This document shows, piece by piece, positions 1 through 7,568 of a stretch of DNA of 64,000 nucleotides. Position numbers and translations under genes: made by a program. Under the pieces are notes generated by a model that worked only from the letters and a program-made list of their open reading frames with translations, made no database searches and was not told where the DNA came from. Positions within the stretch are counted from its first letter, which is position 1, and every line of letters begins with the position of its first letter. The DNA is from Pseudophaeobacter profundi (GTDB taxonomy: Bacteria > Pseudomonadota > Alphaproteobacteria > Rhodobacterales > Rhodobacteraceae), in assembly GCF_029697505.1 (NCBI RefSeq), contig NZ_JARJEF010000013.1, positions 27,123-91,122 of the forward strand, read 5' to 3'.

Positions 1-614
1 TCATGGCGCATTCGAACGTGAAAATTGAAACGGTCGAAGATCTTGCCGGGGTAAAGTTCCGTACTTCCGGTGCCTTTGCCGAAGTTCTGCAGAACGAATT
101 TGGCGGGGTTCCGACGGTTGTGCCGGGGAATGAAATCTACACCCTGCTGCAACGCAAAGGCGTGGATGCGATTGAATGGTCTACTCCGGGTGCGAATATC
201 ACCGAAGGTTTCCACGAAGTTGCCCCCTATATGATCATGCCTGGTGTCCACCAGCCATCGTTCCTGTGGGAAGTGTTTGTAAAGGAAGAGACATGGGACG
301 CGCTTCCAGAGGATTTGCAGGCGTTGATCACAGCCGCGGCAAAACTGACAACATATGAAGGGTATACCCGTTTCGGTGACAGTGATGTACGGGCCATGGC
401 CGATTTTCGCGAAACCAATGTCGAGCTGGTCGTGATGGATCGCGCAGAATCCGAAAAGATCCGCGAAGCGGGCCGGGGCTGGGCGCAGAGCGAAGCCAAA
501 GCCCAAAGCGATGCAGGAAGCCAGCGGATGCAGGACGTGCTTGATAGCTACTTGGCATACCAATCGAACTGGGCAAAGAACACGAACTATCTTGTTCGTG
601 ACACCGCTGAGTAA
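1..614 (+). CDS. dctP: TRAP transporter substrate-binding protein (DctP family), 3' part
   Basis: The reading frame is open at the left edge of the window, so only the C-terminal 203 or so residues are present. The product is the periplasmic binding protein of a tripartite ATP-independent periplasmic (TRAP) transporter, which captures a carboxylate-type solute and passes it to the DctQM membrane pair. The family pattern is visible: the segment LAGVKFRTSG, then GNEIYTLLQR followed by DAIEWSTPGAN, then a HQPS(F)LWEVFV stretch. The order resembles the 2-oxoacid/TakP-like subgroup. The small and large permease genes follow directly on the same strand. The neighbours suggest an amino-acid-derived acid such as a proline derivative, but the ligand cannot be read from the sequence. 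The signal peptide lies outside the window. Confidence 0.9.
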   Translation, partial: MAHSNVKIETVEDLAGVKFRTSGAFAEVLQNEFGGVPTVVPGNEIYTLLQRKGVDAIEWSTPGANITEGFHEVAPYMIMPGVHQPSFLWEVFVKEETWDALPEDLQALITAAAKLTTYEGYTRFGDSDVRAMADFRETNVELVVMDRAESEKIREAGRGWAQSEAKAQSDAGSQRMQDVLDSYLAYQSNWAKNTNYLVRDTAE

Positions 615-627
615 CGCATCAAAATCC

Positions 628-655
628 GGGTGGTCGGCAGCAACGCCGACCACCC
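628..655 (+). promoter_or_regulatory. Intercistronic hairpin between dctP and dctQ
   Basis: A perfect 11-bp inverted repeat (GGGTGGTCGGC at 628-638, GCCGACCACCC at 645-655) with loop AGCAAC lies 13 bases after the dctP stop and just before the dctQ ribosome binding site. There is no T-run, so it is not a classic terminator. A stabilising or attenuating hairpin that keeps binding-protein mRNA more abundant than permease mRNA is the likely role (inference). Confidence 0.7.
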
Positions 656-670
656 TGTCAGGAGGCCCAC

Positions 671-1204
671 ATGGCACTTTTACAAAACCTCTGTGAACGA
701 TTTTCAGAAGCGTTGGGTTTTTTTGGCCGCTTGGCCATCTTTGCTCTGATCGTTGCGATGCTTTACGAAGTCGTGGCACGATATGCATTCGGCGCCCCGA
801 CTTTGTGGGCTTTTGACATTTCCTACATGTTGAACGGGTCCATCTTTCTGCTTGGCGCGGCCTATTCGCTGCAAGAAGACGCGCATGTGCGCATCGATTT
901 TCTGTCGCAAAAATTCCCCATGCGTGTTCAGCAACTTCTGAATGGGTCGGTCTATCTGCTGGTGATGGCCCCTATCTCATTTGCATTCACTTGGGTCGCC
1001 GCAACCAAAGCACTCAAGGCCTTTACCACAGCCGAAGTTGAAGCGGTCAGCCCCTGGGCTCCACTGGTCTGGCCATTTTACGCGGTAATTGCGCTGGGGC
1101 TTTTTGCCTTTTCGCTGCAGTTCGTTGCCGAAGCGGTAAAATACCTCTCTGGTCAAAAACAACCCGGAACCGCCGAGTCCGAAATAACCGAGTTGGAGAT
1201 CTGA
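671..1204 (+). CDS. dctQ: TRAP transporter small permease subunit (DctQ)
   Basis: This 177-residue protein has four hydrophobic segments at about residues 15-37, 48-70, 90-112 and 130-152, the layout of DctQ. DctQ is the small membrane subunit that pairs with DctM and receives the binding protein. Typical family features are AIFALIVAMLYEVVARYAFG near the N-terminus and EDAHVRIDFL after the second helix. The start is supported by AGGAGG about 6 bases upstream. The gene sits between dctP and dctM, with 3 bases to the next start, so the three are co-transcribed. The charged C-terminal tail (GQKQPGTAESEITELEI) is variable in this family. Confidence 0.93.
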   Translation: MALLQNLCERFSEALGFFGRLAIFALIVAMLYEVVARYAFGAPTLWAFDISYMLNGSIFLLGAAYSLQEDAHVRIDFLSQKFPMRVQQLLNGSVYLLVMAPISFAFTWVAATKALKAFTTAEVEAVSPWAPLVWPFYAVIALGLFAFSLQFVAEAVKYLSGQKQPGTAESEITELEI

Positions 1205-1207
1205 TAG

Positions 1208-2518
1208 ATGATACCCCTGCTGATGTTTGCCGCACTGTTTGTGCTTGTCTTTGCTGGAATTCCAGTCGCCTTTTCACTGATGATTATCGCAGTGAGTTTT
1301 GGCTATTTCGTGTTCGGTGATCTGATCTTTCTTCAACTCTACGGCCCGTTGCTGAGCACCGCGTCGAATTTCGTATTGGCGGCGATTCCGCTGTTCATCT
1401 TTATGGGCGCAGTCCTTGAACGATCCGGCATTGCGCGGCGATTGTTTTATGCGCTGCAGCTTTGGCTCGGCGGTCTTCCAGGTGGTTTGTCGCTTTCAAC
1501 GATTACGATGTGTGCAATTTTTGCCGCCGCGTCTGGCGTTGTTGGTGCGGTTGAAATTGTCGTCGGGTTAATGGCAATCCCGCCAATGATGAAAGCGGGC
1601 TACAAAAATGATTTGATCGCGGGTACGATTTGCGCAGGTGGATCATTGGGCACGATTATTCCGCCCTCCGTTATCGTGGTTGTCTATGCCTCTATTGCCC
1701 AGCTTTCGATTGGCCAGCTTTTCGCGGCTTCTATCTTCCCGGGCATTTTGATGGTGGCCTTCTTTGTCGGCTACATTCTGATCCGTAGCCTGCGACATCC
1801 AGCTGATGCGCCGCCCTTGCCGACCCAGGACCGCGCAATCCCCTTGAAGGAAAAGGTGTCGGTATCGCTGACGGCGATGTTGCCGCCGCTTGCGCTCATT
1901 GTCATGGTGCTTGGTTCTCTTTTGGCGGGTATCGCATCAGCAACAGAAGCCGCCGCTGTCGGCGCCGCAGGTACGCTGGTGTTGACGATGATGTTTCGCG
2001 AACTGACCGTGAAACTGCTGATGGATTCTCTTGGGGTGACCCTGAGGATCACGGCAATGATCATGCTTATCATTGCGGGTGGCACCATGTTCACCAGCAT
2101 TTTTGCGGTCACTGGCGGGGGGGATTTGGTCCGCGATACGGTTGAAACAATCGGCTATGGCAATGTCGGAATTATCGTGTTTTTCCTGACAGTGGTCTTC
2201 TTTTCCGGCTTTGTGCTGGATTGGGTGTCGATTGTTCTGATCTTCGTTCCGATCTTTGCTCCGATCGTAAAAAGCGCCGGTATTGATCCAATCTGGTTCG
2301 CGATGATGGTTCTTGTGGTCATCCAGACCTCGTATCTGACACCGCCCATGGCCCCATCGATCTTCTATCTGCGTTCAATCGCACCGAGCAGTATGACCTA
2401 CGGGCAGATGTATCGTGGTGTGCTCCCCTTTGTTGGTGCGCAGATGCTGGTCTTGGTCGTGATCATTCTCTTCCCCGCCTTGGTGACATGGCTGCCCTCT
2501 GTCCTTGTGGGCCTCTAG
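1208..2518 (+). CDS. dctM: TRAP transporter large permease subunit (DctM)
   Basis: At 436 residues this has the usual DctM length, with about 12-13 hydrophobic segments throughout. It is the sodium-coupled transport subunit of the TRAP complex. Family landmarks include GIPVAFSLMI near the N-terminus, the GVVGAVEIVVGLMAIPPMM stretch, AGGSLGTIIPPSVIVVVYA, and QTSYLTPPMAPSIFYLR near the C-terminus. The start follows GGAG and lies 3 bases after the dctQ stop. The stop codon overlaps by one base a possible GTG start of a decayed oxidoreductase gene. This shows that the transporter was once transcribed together with a catabolic gene. Confidence 0.95.
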   Translation: MIPLLMFAALFVLVFAGIPVAFSLMIIAVSFGYFVFGDLIFLQLYGPLLSTASNFVLAAIPLFIFMGAVLERSGIARRLFYALQLWLGGLPGGLSLSTITMCAIFAAASGVVGAVEIVVGLMAIPPMMKAGYKNDLIAGTICAGGSLGTIIPPSVIVVVYASIAQLSIGQLFAASIFPGILMVAFFVGYILIRSLRHPADAPPLPTQDRAIPLKEKVSVSLTAMLPPLALIVMVLGSLLAGIASATEAAAVGAAGTLVLTMMFRELTVKLLMDSLGVTLRITAMIMLIIAGGTMFTSIFAVTGGGDLVRDTVETIGYGNVGIIVFFLTVVFFSGFVLDWVSIVLIFVPIFAPIVKSAGIDPIWFAMMVLVVIQTSYLTPPMAPSIFYLRSIAPSSMTYGQMYRGVLPFVGAQMLVLVVIILFPALVTWLPSVLVGL

Positions 2519-2933
2519 TGGGGCAGCGCGACGTAATCGTCATAGGCGCAAGAGGTCTCGGCATCAGCGCCGCCCGGAAGCTGCAAGGTTGCAGCGCGCG
2601 GGTGCTGGACCTTGCTGGCGTCGCGCAGGGGGCCTCGGCGGCTAGTGCCGGGGCCTTTGCCTTTACCGATGTGGTGCCATTGGCCGCGCCGCTGTCATGG
2701 CGTTGGGTTCGATCATCTGCAAAGCCCCGAGGCAATTGCGGAGATCGAGCCTGGTCTGTACCCGCGCTTCACCCATCCCGATCACACGCCGGACTGGGTA
2801 AACGTATTTTATGCTTGATCATGGGCATCTTGGTCTGCCCCAGTCTGCGGCGACCGCAGAACTGGTGACGGACCTGATATTGGGTGCTGATCTAGGACTG
2901 TCGATGGCAACCGATGCGCCATCGCGGTTTTGA
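2518..2933 (+). pseudogene. Decayed FAD-dependent D-amino-acid dehydrogenase (DAO family)
   Basis: Three pieces of one DAO-family oxidoreductase survive in order. The first piece, from a GTG at 2518 that overlaps the dctM stop, reads DVIVIGARGLGISAARKL and then QGASAASAGAFAFTDVVPLA, the N-terminal FAD-binding region. The second, in another frame near 2709-2815, reads FDHLQSPEAIAEIEPGLYPR and FTHPDHTPDWVNV, from the middle of the protein. The third, about 2811-2933, reads HGHLGLPQSAATAELVTDLI and ends PSRF-stop, matching the C-terminal end of the family. An intact member has about 400 residues, so there are large internal deletions and frame changes. The GARGLG motif replaces the usual GxGxxG. 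In hydroxyproline or D-amino-acid loci this enzyme oxidises the D-imino acid. It cannot function here. Confidence 0.8.
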
Positions 2934-2945
2934 TTTGCGCCGTAG

Positions 2946-3962
2946 TTATGGCAACAGGGCCAGTAGATCATCAAACAGAGAGGCTGAAATTTCGACAAAG
3001 CCGCGATCCAGATTGCGCGCGCGTGCGGCATAGCGCCGTTGTGACGGCAGCCGCGCGCCCTGATCAACAATATCGGCAAACAGCCGTTCGGCGCGGGCAT
3101 TATTGGCGTCGCTCTTACCGCCCGAGAATTGCACTGGATCAAAGGCCAGAATGATTTCCCCATGGTAGGGCGCACCACCGTTTCCCTGCGCGTATTCCAT
3201 ACTTTCAAAGCTGGTCAGATCGTCGATCAACGGGCCTGCCATGAGTTCGATCATGATTGACAGGGCCGAGCCTTTGTAGCCACCAAAGGTCAGCATAGCA
3301 CCCTGCAGCGCTGCATCAGGATCGGTGGTCGGGTTGCCGTTCTTGTCGATCGCGACGCCTTCCGGCAGTGGTTTCCCGGTCCGTTTGTAAAGCTCAATCT
3401 CGCCGCGTGCAAAAGCGCTGGTCGCGAAATCAAACGTGAATGGTGTTGTGCCCTGGCGCGGCCAGCTAAAGGCGAGCGGATTGGTCCCAAGCGTCCCACG
3501 TGTCCCGCCGGCTGGCGCGACCCATGAATGACTGGGGACCATCGCGATCGCGGCAAGTCCAGCCGCCGATAGCCGTTCAACTTCGGGCCATAGCGCCGAA
3601 AAGTGGAAGCAGCGATTGATTGCAACTGCGGCAATACCAAATTCGCGGGTCTTTTGGATCAGCAGGGGAATGGCGGCTTCCATCGCGAGCAGAGACATTC
3701 CACCCCGTGCGTCCGCTTGGATGATGGCCTTTGCGGGATGTGCAATCTGTGGTTCGACTTGCCCGTCGATTTGCCCTGCTTTGATCGTTTGAACGCACAT
3801 CAACAACCGGAATAAGCCATGCGACTGGCAATCATCCAGCTGACAGGTGTGCAGCATTTCGGAAATAGTTTCGGCATGGTTTTTGCCGTAGCCAGCACCG
3901 GTAAGGATGTTGAAGGCGAGACTTTTGACTTCTTCTAGGGGGATCTTGACGGTGTTGTGCAT
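2946..3962 (-). CDS. Ldh-family oxidoreductase, probable delta1-pyrroline/piperideine-2-carboxylate reductase
   Basis: This is a 338-residue member of the malate/L-lactate/ureidoglycolate dehydrogenase (Ldh_2) fold, which uses NAD(P)H and has its own non-Rossmann nucleotide site. Visible family segments are LDDCQSHGLFRL, AAVAINRCFHFSALWPEVE, GGTRGTLGTNPLAFSWPR and FGGYKGSALSIMIELM. Members in proline/hydroxyproline clusters reduce the cyclic imines to L-proline or L-pipecolate. The neighbouring aldehyde dehydrogenase, GntR gene and DAO remnant favour that role over malate or lactate. The start at 3962 was chosen because the 18 codons upstream (beginning MHCIHYPIH) look non-coding and overlap the likely operator. 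The gene is transcribed divergently from the regulator. Substrate identity is inferred. Confidence 0.85.
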   Translation of the reverse strand: MHNTVKIPLEEVKSLAFNILTGAGYGKNHAETISEMLHTCQLDDCQSHGLFRLLMCVQTIKAGQIDGQVEPQIAHPAKAIIQADARGGMSLLAMEAAIPLLIQKTREFGIAAVAINRCFHFSALWPEVERLSAAGLAAIAMVPSHSWVAPAGGTRGTLGTNPLAFSWPRQGTTPFTFDFATSAFARGEIELYKRTGKPLPEGVAIDKNGNPTTDPDAALQGAMLTFGGYKGSALSIMIELMAGPLIDDLTSFESMEYAQGNGGAPYHGEIILAFDPVQFSGGKSDANNARAERLFADIVDQGARLPSQRRYAARARNLDRGFVEISASLFDDLLALLP

Positions 3963-3995
3963 CGGTTTGACTTTTCTGTCGTGAATGGTATGTAT

Positions 3996-4010
3996 TGGAT
4001 AATGGATACA
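3996..4010. promoter_or_regulatory. Probable GntR operator upstream of the Ldh-family gene
   Basis: TGGATAATGGATACA lies 34 bases upstream of the start of the reductase gene. On the other strand it reads TGTATCCATTATCCA, sharing the half-site TATCCA and the 3-base spacer with the perfect inverted repeat at 4854-4868. Its position in the divergent intergenic region next to the GntR gene fits an operator. This is inference from motif similarity. Confidence 0.55.
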
Positions 4011-4093
4011 ATGCATTCAATTGTCCATACCACCGGCAGGCGTCGGTAACTGCGGGCAATAGTTTCTTGGAATAACAATCCGAAATGGGTAAC

Positions 4094-4104
4094 TGTATCC
4101 AAAA
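4094..4104 (-). promoter_or_regulatory. Operator half-site before the GntR gene
   Basis: On the minus strand this reads TTTTGGATACA, the same 11-mer as at 4851-4861 ahead of the aldehyde dehydrogenase gene. It ends 24 bases before the regulator start, a position suited to autoregulation. Confidence 0.5.
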
Positions 4105-4128
4105 TTCGAAACCGTAAGAGAGTGTGAA

Positions 4129-4809
4129 ATGGGCGGCAAACGGGCGATCAAACGACAAAGTCTTCCTGATGTGATCGCCGACGACATTCGCGAACGCATT
4201 TTGAATGGTGATCTGGCTGAAGGCGCGACCATCCGGCAAGAGGCGCTGGCAGAAGAATACACCGTTTCGCGAATGCCTGTGCGCGAGGCGTTGAAACGGC
4301 TCGATGCCGAAGGCTTGGTGCAGCTGACCAACAATCAGGGCGCGACGGTCACCAAACATTCACTGGATGAAATTGGCGAGATTTTCGACCTGCGCATCCT
4401 GATCGAAGTAGATCTGTTCAGGAGCGCTATTCCGGTAATGTCTGCGTCGCAGATTGCCCGCTGCGAACAGATTCTCGAGGCGATGGAAACTTCATATGAT
4501 GCTGATGACGTGGGTAAATGGGGGGCGTTGAACTATGATTATCATTCGGCTTTGTATGCCCCTGCGAACCGTTGGCTGACCAACGAAGTTTTGCAGCGCA
4601 TCAACCTTCAATCTGATCGCTACGTTCGGATGCACCTCAGCGTTATGAAGCAACGTGATCCGGCCCGGGAAGAGCACCGTGAACTATTGGCCCTGGCCCG
4701 CGAAGGAAAAGTGGAAGAGGCTTGCGCGGTGTTGACCCACCATATTTCGCAGACCAAAGAAAATCTTTTGAAACTTATGGTTGCCAAACGCAACGGCGAC
4801 ACAGGCTGA
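4129..4809 (+). CDS. GntR-family transcriptional regulator (FCD subfamily)
   Basis: The protein has 226 residues: an N-terminal winged helix-turn-helix (about residues 1-75, with RERILNGDLAEGATIRQEAL and VSRMPVREALKRLDAEGLV) and a C-terminal FCD ligand-binding domain (about 80-215). FCD domains usually bind a carboxylate through a metal held by Asp and His residues, and candidate residues are present (DLRILIE, NYDYHSALY, EEHRELLALAREG). It lies between the divergent reductase gene and the aldehyde dehydrogenase gene, both preceded by TTTTGGATACA/TATCCA-type sites, so it probably controls both and itself. The ribosome binding site AAGAGAG is modest. The effector is unknown; hydroxyproline or a pathway intermediate is the natural guess. 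Confidence 0.9.
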   Translation: MGGKRAIKRQSLPDVIADDIRERILNGDLAEGATIRQEALAEEYTVSRMPVREALKRLDAEGLVQLTNNQGATVTKHSLDEIGEIFDLRILIEVDLFRSAIPVMSASQIARCEQILEAMETSYDADDVGKWGALNYDYHSALYAPANRWLTNEVLQRINLQSDRYVRMHLSVMKQRDPAREEHRELLALAREGKVEEACAVLTHHISQTKENLLKLMVAKRNGDTG

Positions 4810-4850
4810 AACCTGACCGGGGGCTGAGAGGGTTCTTGCATCTTTCGCAA

Positions 4851-4868
4851 TTTTGGATACATTATCCA
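4851..4868. promoter_or_regulatory. GntR-type operator upstream of the aldehyde dehydrogenase
   Basis: TGGATA-CAT-TATCCA at 4854-4868 is a perfect 6+3+6 inverted repeat, preceded by TTT. It lies 45 bases before the dehydrogenase start and 42 bases after the regulator stop. Related sites at 3996 and 4094 make this the best copy of the local operator. Confidence 0.6.
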
Positions 4869-4912
4869 CAATTGCGAAACCGTTTGCTTAGATAGCAGAA
4901 AAAGAGGGCTCG

Positions 4913-6424
4913 ATGACATTCACACCACATGGAAAACACCTGATTGCAGGCAAATGGGTCGACGGGGATGGCACCTTTTCGTCGCAACCCGCGTCGGGAA
5001 CACCACATAATTTTGCGGTCGGTCGCATTGCGGATGTCGAAGCGGCCGCTGCCGCGGCAGAAGACGCGTTTTGGAGTTTCGGATACTCCACCCGGAAAGA
5101 ACGGGCCGCGCTGCTGAATGCCATTGCTGATGAAATCGAAGCACGTGGCACGGCGATCACAGAAATTGGCATGCAGGAAAGTGGCCTGCCCGAGGCACGC
5201 CTGAACGGTGAACGTGGCCGGACCACGGGCCAGTTGCGGTTGTTTGCCAGCCATATCCTGAAGGGCGACTACCTTGACCACCGTCACGATGAAGCCTTGC
5301 CGGATCGACAGCCGTTGCCCCGGTCCGACCTACAATTGATCCAGCGTCCGGTTGGTCCTGTGGCTGTGTTCGGGGCATCGAATTTCCCGCTCGCATTTTC
5401 CACGGCGGGCGGGGACACTGCTGCAGCGCTGGCCGCCGGTTGTCCGGTTGTCGTCAAGGGACACAGCGCGCACCCCGGCACCAGCGAGATCGTCGCCGAA
5501 GCCATTTGTGCGGCTGTCAAAACATGCGGAACCCACCCAGGGGTCTTTAGTCTTATCCAAGGCGGCAACCGTGAGGTTGGCGCAGCTTTGGTGCAACATC
5601 CCCTGATCAAGGCTGTCGGTTTTACCGGATCGCTTGGTGGTGGTCGCGCGCTGTTCGATCTCTGTGCAGCCCGCCCCGAGCCGATCCCGTTTTTTGGTGA
5701 GCTGGGTTCGGTAAACCCGATGTTTATCTTTGCAGCGGCGCTTGAAAATCGTGGCGAAGCCATCGCACAAGGCTGGGCCGGCTCGTTGACGATGGGGGCG
5801 GGCCAGTTCTGCACTAATCCTGGCGTTGCCGTGATGCTGGCAGGGGACGCGGCCGACGCATTTGTCAAAACCACAGGTGACGCCCTGTCGCAGGTGGGGC
5901 CACAAACGATGTTGACCGACGGAATTGCTGATGCTTATCGCAGCGGCCAGCGACGTGTCGCACAGGCGTCAGGCGTTCGTGAGGTTCTGACAACCCGTTG
6001 CGATCTGCGAAACGCGACGCCGTATCTATACGCCACCACTGCAAGGGCATGGCTGGACAACGAAGAACTGGCCGAAGAGGTCTTTGGCCCGCTTGGTGTG
6101 ATTGTCACCGCCGAGACGGTCGAGGAAATGCTTGCGGTCGCACAGAGCCTTCAGGGACAGTTGACCTGCACGGTGCATGTGGATGCCGAAGATGCCGCAG
6201 CTGCCGCTGGTTTCATGCCGGTTCTTGAACGTAAGGCGGGCAGAATTCTGGCCAACGGTTTCCCGACCGGTGTTGAGGTCAGCGACGCAATGGTTCATGG
6301 GGGGCCGTATCCGGCGTCAACCAACTTTGGCGCCACCTCAGTTGGAACGCTGTCAATCCGCCGTTTCCTTCGGCCTGTTTGTTACCAGGACATGCCTGAC
6401 AGCCTGTTGCCGGAAGACCTGTAA
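4913..6424 (+). CDS. NADP-type aldehyde dehydrogenase, probable alpha-ketoglutarate semialdehyde dehydrogenase
   Basis: This 503-residue enzyme of the aldehyde dehydrogenase superfamily oxidises an aldehyde to its acid with NAD(P). The catalytic Cys300 is in GAGQFCTNPG and the general base Glu263 in FFGELGSVNP. The cofactor region shows FGASNFPLAFSTAGGDTAAA, VVKGHSAHPGTSE and the GFTGSLGGGRAL loop. The sequence style (GGDTAAALAAGCPVVVKGH) is that of the 2,5-dioxovalerate dehydrogenase group. That group completes hydroxyproline, arabinose or glucarate breakdown by making 2-oxoglutarate. The nearby pyrroline-2-carboxylate-reductase-like gene, TRAP transporter and DAO remnant point to hydroxyproline. 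AAAAGAGGG precedes the start. An operator lies upstream and a hairpin terminator follows. Confidence 0.9.
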   Translation: MTFTPHGKHLIAGKWVDGDGTFSSQPASGTPHNFAVGRIADVEAAAAAAEDAFWSFGYSTRKERAALLNAIADEIEARGTAITEIGMQESGLPEARLNGERGRTTGQLRLFASHILKGDYLDHRHDEALPDRQPLPRSDLQLIQRPVGPVAVFGASNFPLAFSTAGGDTAAALAAGCPVVVKGHSAHPGTSEIVAEAICAAVKTCGTHPGVFSLIQGGNREVGAALVQHPLIKAVGFTGSLGGGRALFDLCAARPEPIPFFGELGSVNPMFIFAAALENRGEAIAQGWAGSLTMGAGQFCTNPGVAVMLAGDAADAFVKTTGDALSQVGPQTMLTDGIADAYRSGQRRVAQASGVREVLTTRCDLRNATPYLYATTARAWLDNEELAEEVFGPLGVIVTAETVEEMLAVAQSLQGQLTCTVHVDAEDAAAAAGFMPVLERKAGRILANGFPTGVEVSDAMVHGGPYPASTNFGATSVGTLSIRRFLRPVCYQDMPDSLLPEDL

Positions 6425-6438
6425 ACCGGCAATACCTG

Positions 6439-6462
6439 CCCTGAGGATGAATATCCTCGGGG
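6439..6462 (+). terminator. Hairpin terminator after the aldehyde dehydrogenase gene
   Basis: CCCTGAGGAT (6439-6448) pairs with ATCCTCGGGG (6453-6462), including one G-T pair, around loop GAAT. It lies 15 bases after the stop. The following T-run is weak. Confidence 0.5.
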
Positions 6463-6529
6463 CTTCGATTTGCGCGGGGCCATCCGTGTTCGGTTGGAAT
6501 TTGCTACATACCTTCGCGACCTTGGCTAG

Positions 6530-6736
6530 ATGGGCAATAAAGGATCGCTCAAGAAACTTCACCAAGAAGACTTTGCGCAGGCAAACGGAGGTCTCCCTGG
6601 GTGGAAGCATGAACATGATAAGATAGCGGGCCTTCGTCCGAACAGCATCTTGCAAACCGGTACTTATCTGCCGCGTGGAGAAGTCCTGAAGCTGTTCGAT
6701 CAAGTCGTTTTCAATATTCTCATTGCCAACATCTAA
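6530..6736 (+). pseudogene. HipA toxin kinase fragment
   Basis: About 68 residues resemble the middle of HipA, the Ser/Thr kinase toxin of type II toxin-antitoxin systems: KKLHQEDFAQANGGLP corresponds to the family's LHQEDFCQALG. Later LKLFDQVVFNILIANI corresponds to the segment just before the catalytic N(x)DAHAKN loop. The frame stops exactly where that loop should begin, and neither an N-terminal half, the catalytic Asp, nor a HipB antitoxin is present. It is a remnant only. The match is from memory of the family pattern, so confidence is moderate. Confidence 0.6.
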
Positions 6737-6853
6737 CTGGTAGCATGCAGCTCAAAGTTAAGAAAAGTAGCAATGGATCAGCGGCCTCTCCTGCGGATGT
6801 TAGGAGAGGCTGATATTGGCTTGATCAGGGCGGTTCGCTCGACCGCCGAGCGT

Positions 6854-6934
6854 TTATCTCTCTGCGGCGATGGCCAGCACTTCGATGAGATAGTGCGGCT
6901 GAGCCATGCGGGCTGAAACGCATATTGGCAGGTG
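6854..6934 (-). pseudogene. RidA-family C-terminal fragment
   Basis: Only the last 26 codons of a RidA/YjgF-type enamine/imine deaminase remain, reading ICVSARMAQPHYLIEVLAIA before the stop. That is the usual C-terminal beta strand and helix end of this family (for example CVS..LARPEYLIEIEAIA). Directly upstream on the minus strand the sequence switches to the start of a BCCT transporter fragment on the opposite strand, so the junction looks like a deletion or rearrangement scar. Confidence 0.5.
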
Positions 6935-7568
6935 CTTTTGTTGGCCACCTTCCTGATCGGACTGGTGCTGATCGTGCTGTCGGGCAGCCGCGCTGTGATG
7001 GGGGGGCTGGTTCGGCCAGAGTTCTCGACCTTCCAATGGGGGGCGATGATCATGTGTACCCAAGTTGTTGGGGGGCAGGGTCTTTTGGGTCGCGGGGGAG
7101 CCGATGGCACATTTCCTGTCCTCGCCGCCGTTGTTTGGGGCCGAGGCTGGAACCTCTGAGGCCGTCGCGCCCGCGCTTGTGCAGGCGCAGAGCTTCATGC
7201 ATTGGGGTTTTCTTGCTTGGGCGATCCTCGGCGCGCTGACCACCGTGATGCTGATGCATTACCACTATGAAAAGGGTCTGCCGCTTGCCCTGCGCACCCT
7301 CCTTTATCCGCTGTTCGGAGAGCGCGCGCTCAAGGGGCCGATCGGTTTCCTCGGGTTACAGGTCAGCTACGGTCTGAACACGCTCTTTGGCATCCCGGAC
7401 AGCTTTGCCACGCAAGCCTTGGTGGTCGCGGGGCTGGTCATGCTCTATACGATTTCGGCGATGACGGGGCTGACGCGCGGCATTCAGTTGCTTAGCAAAA
7501 TCAACGTAGTTCTCGCTGCAGGGTTGCTACTGTTCATGCTGGTTTTCGGTCCGACCGTTTTTATCTTC
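6932..7568 (+). pseudogene. BCCT-family betaine/choline/carnitine transporter fragment
   Basis: Two reading frames carry successive parts of a BCCT osmolyte transporter. The first (about 6932-7050) reads LLATFLIGLVLIVLSGSRA and RPEFSTFQWGAMIM. After a frameshift near 7050-7090 the second reads GEPMAHFLSSPPLFGAEAGT, QSFMHWGFLAWAILGALTT and KGLPLALRTLLYPLFGERAL. It then goes straight to GPIGFLGLQVSYGLNTLFG, skipping the VDTFAVVGT-like part that intact members have between them. The match ends at FGPTVFIF (7568), less than half of the roughly 500-600 residues expected. The N-terminus, the tryptophan-rich substrate region and the C-terminus are missing. It is non-functional and probably a relic of a compatible-solute or methylamine catabolic locus. 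Confidence 0.75.

Noticed and set aside
6530-6736. A working HipBA toxin-antitoxin system
   Set aside because: Only about 68 residues of HipA remain, without the catalytic loop or an antitoxin gene.
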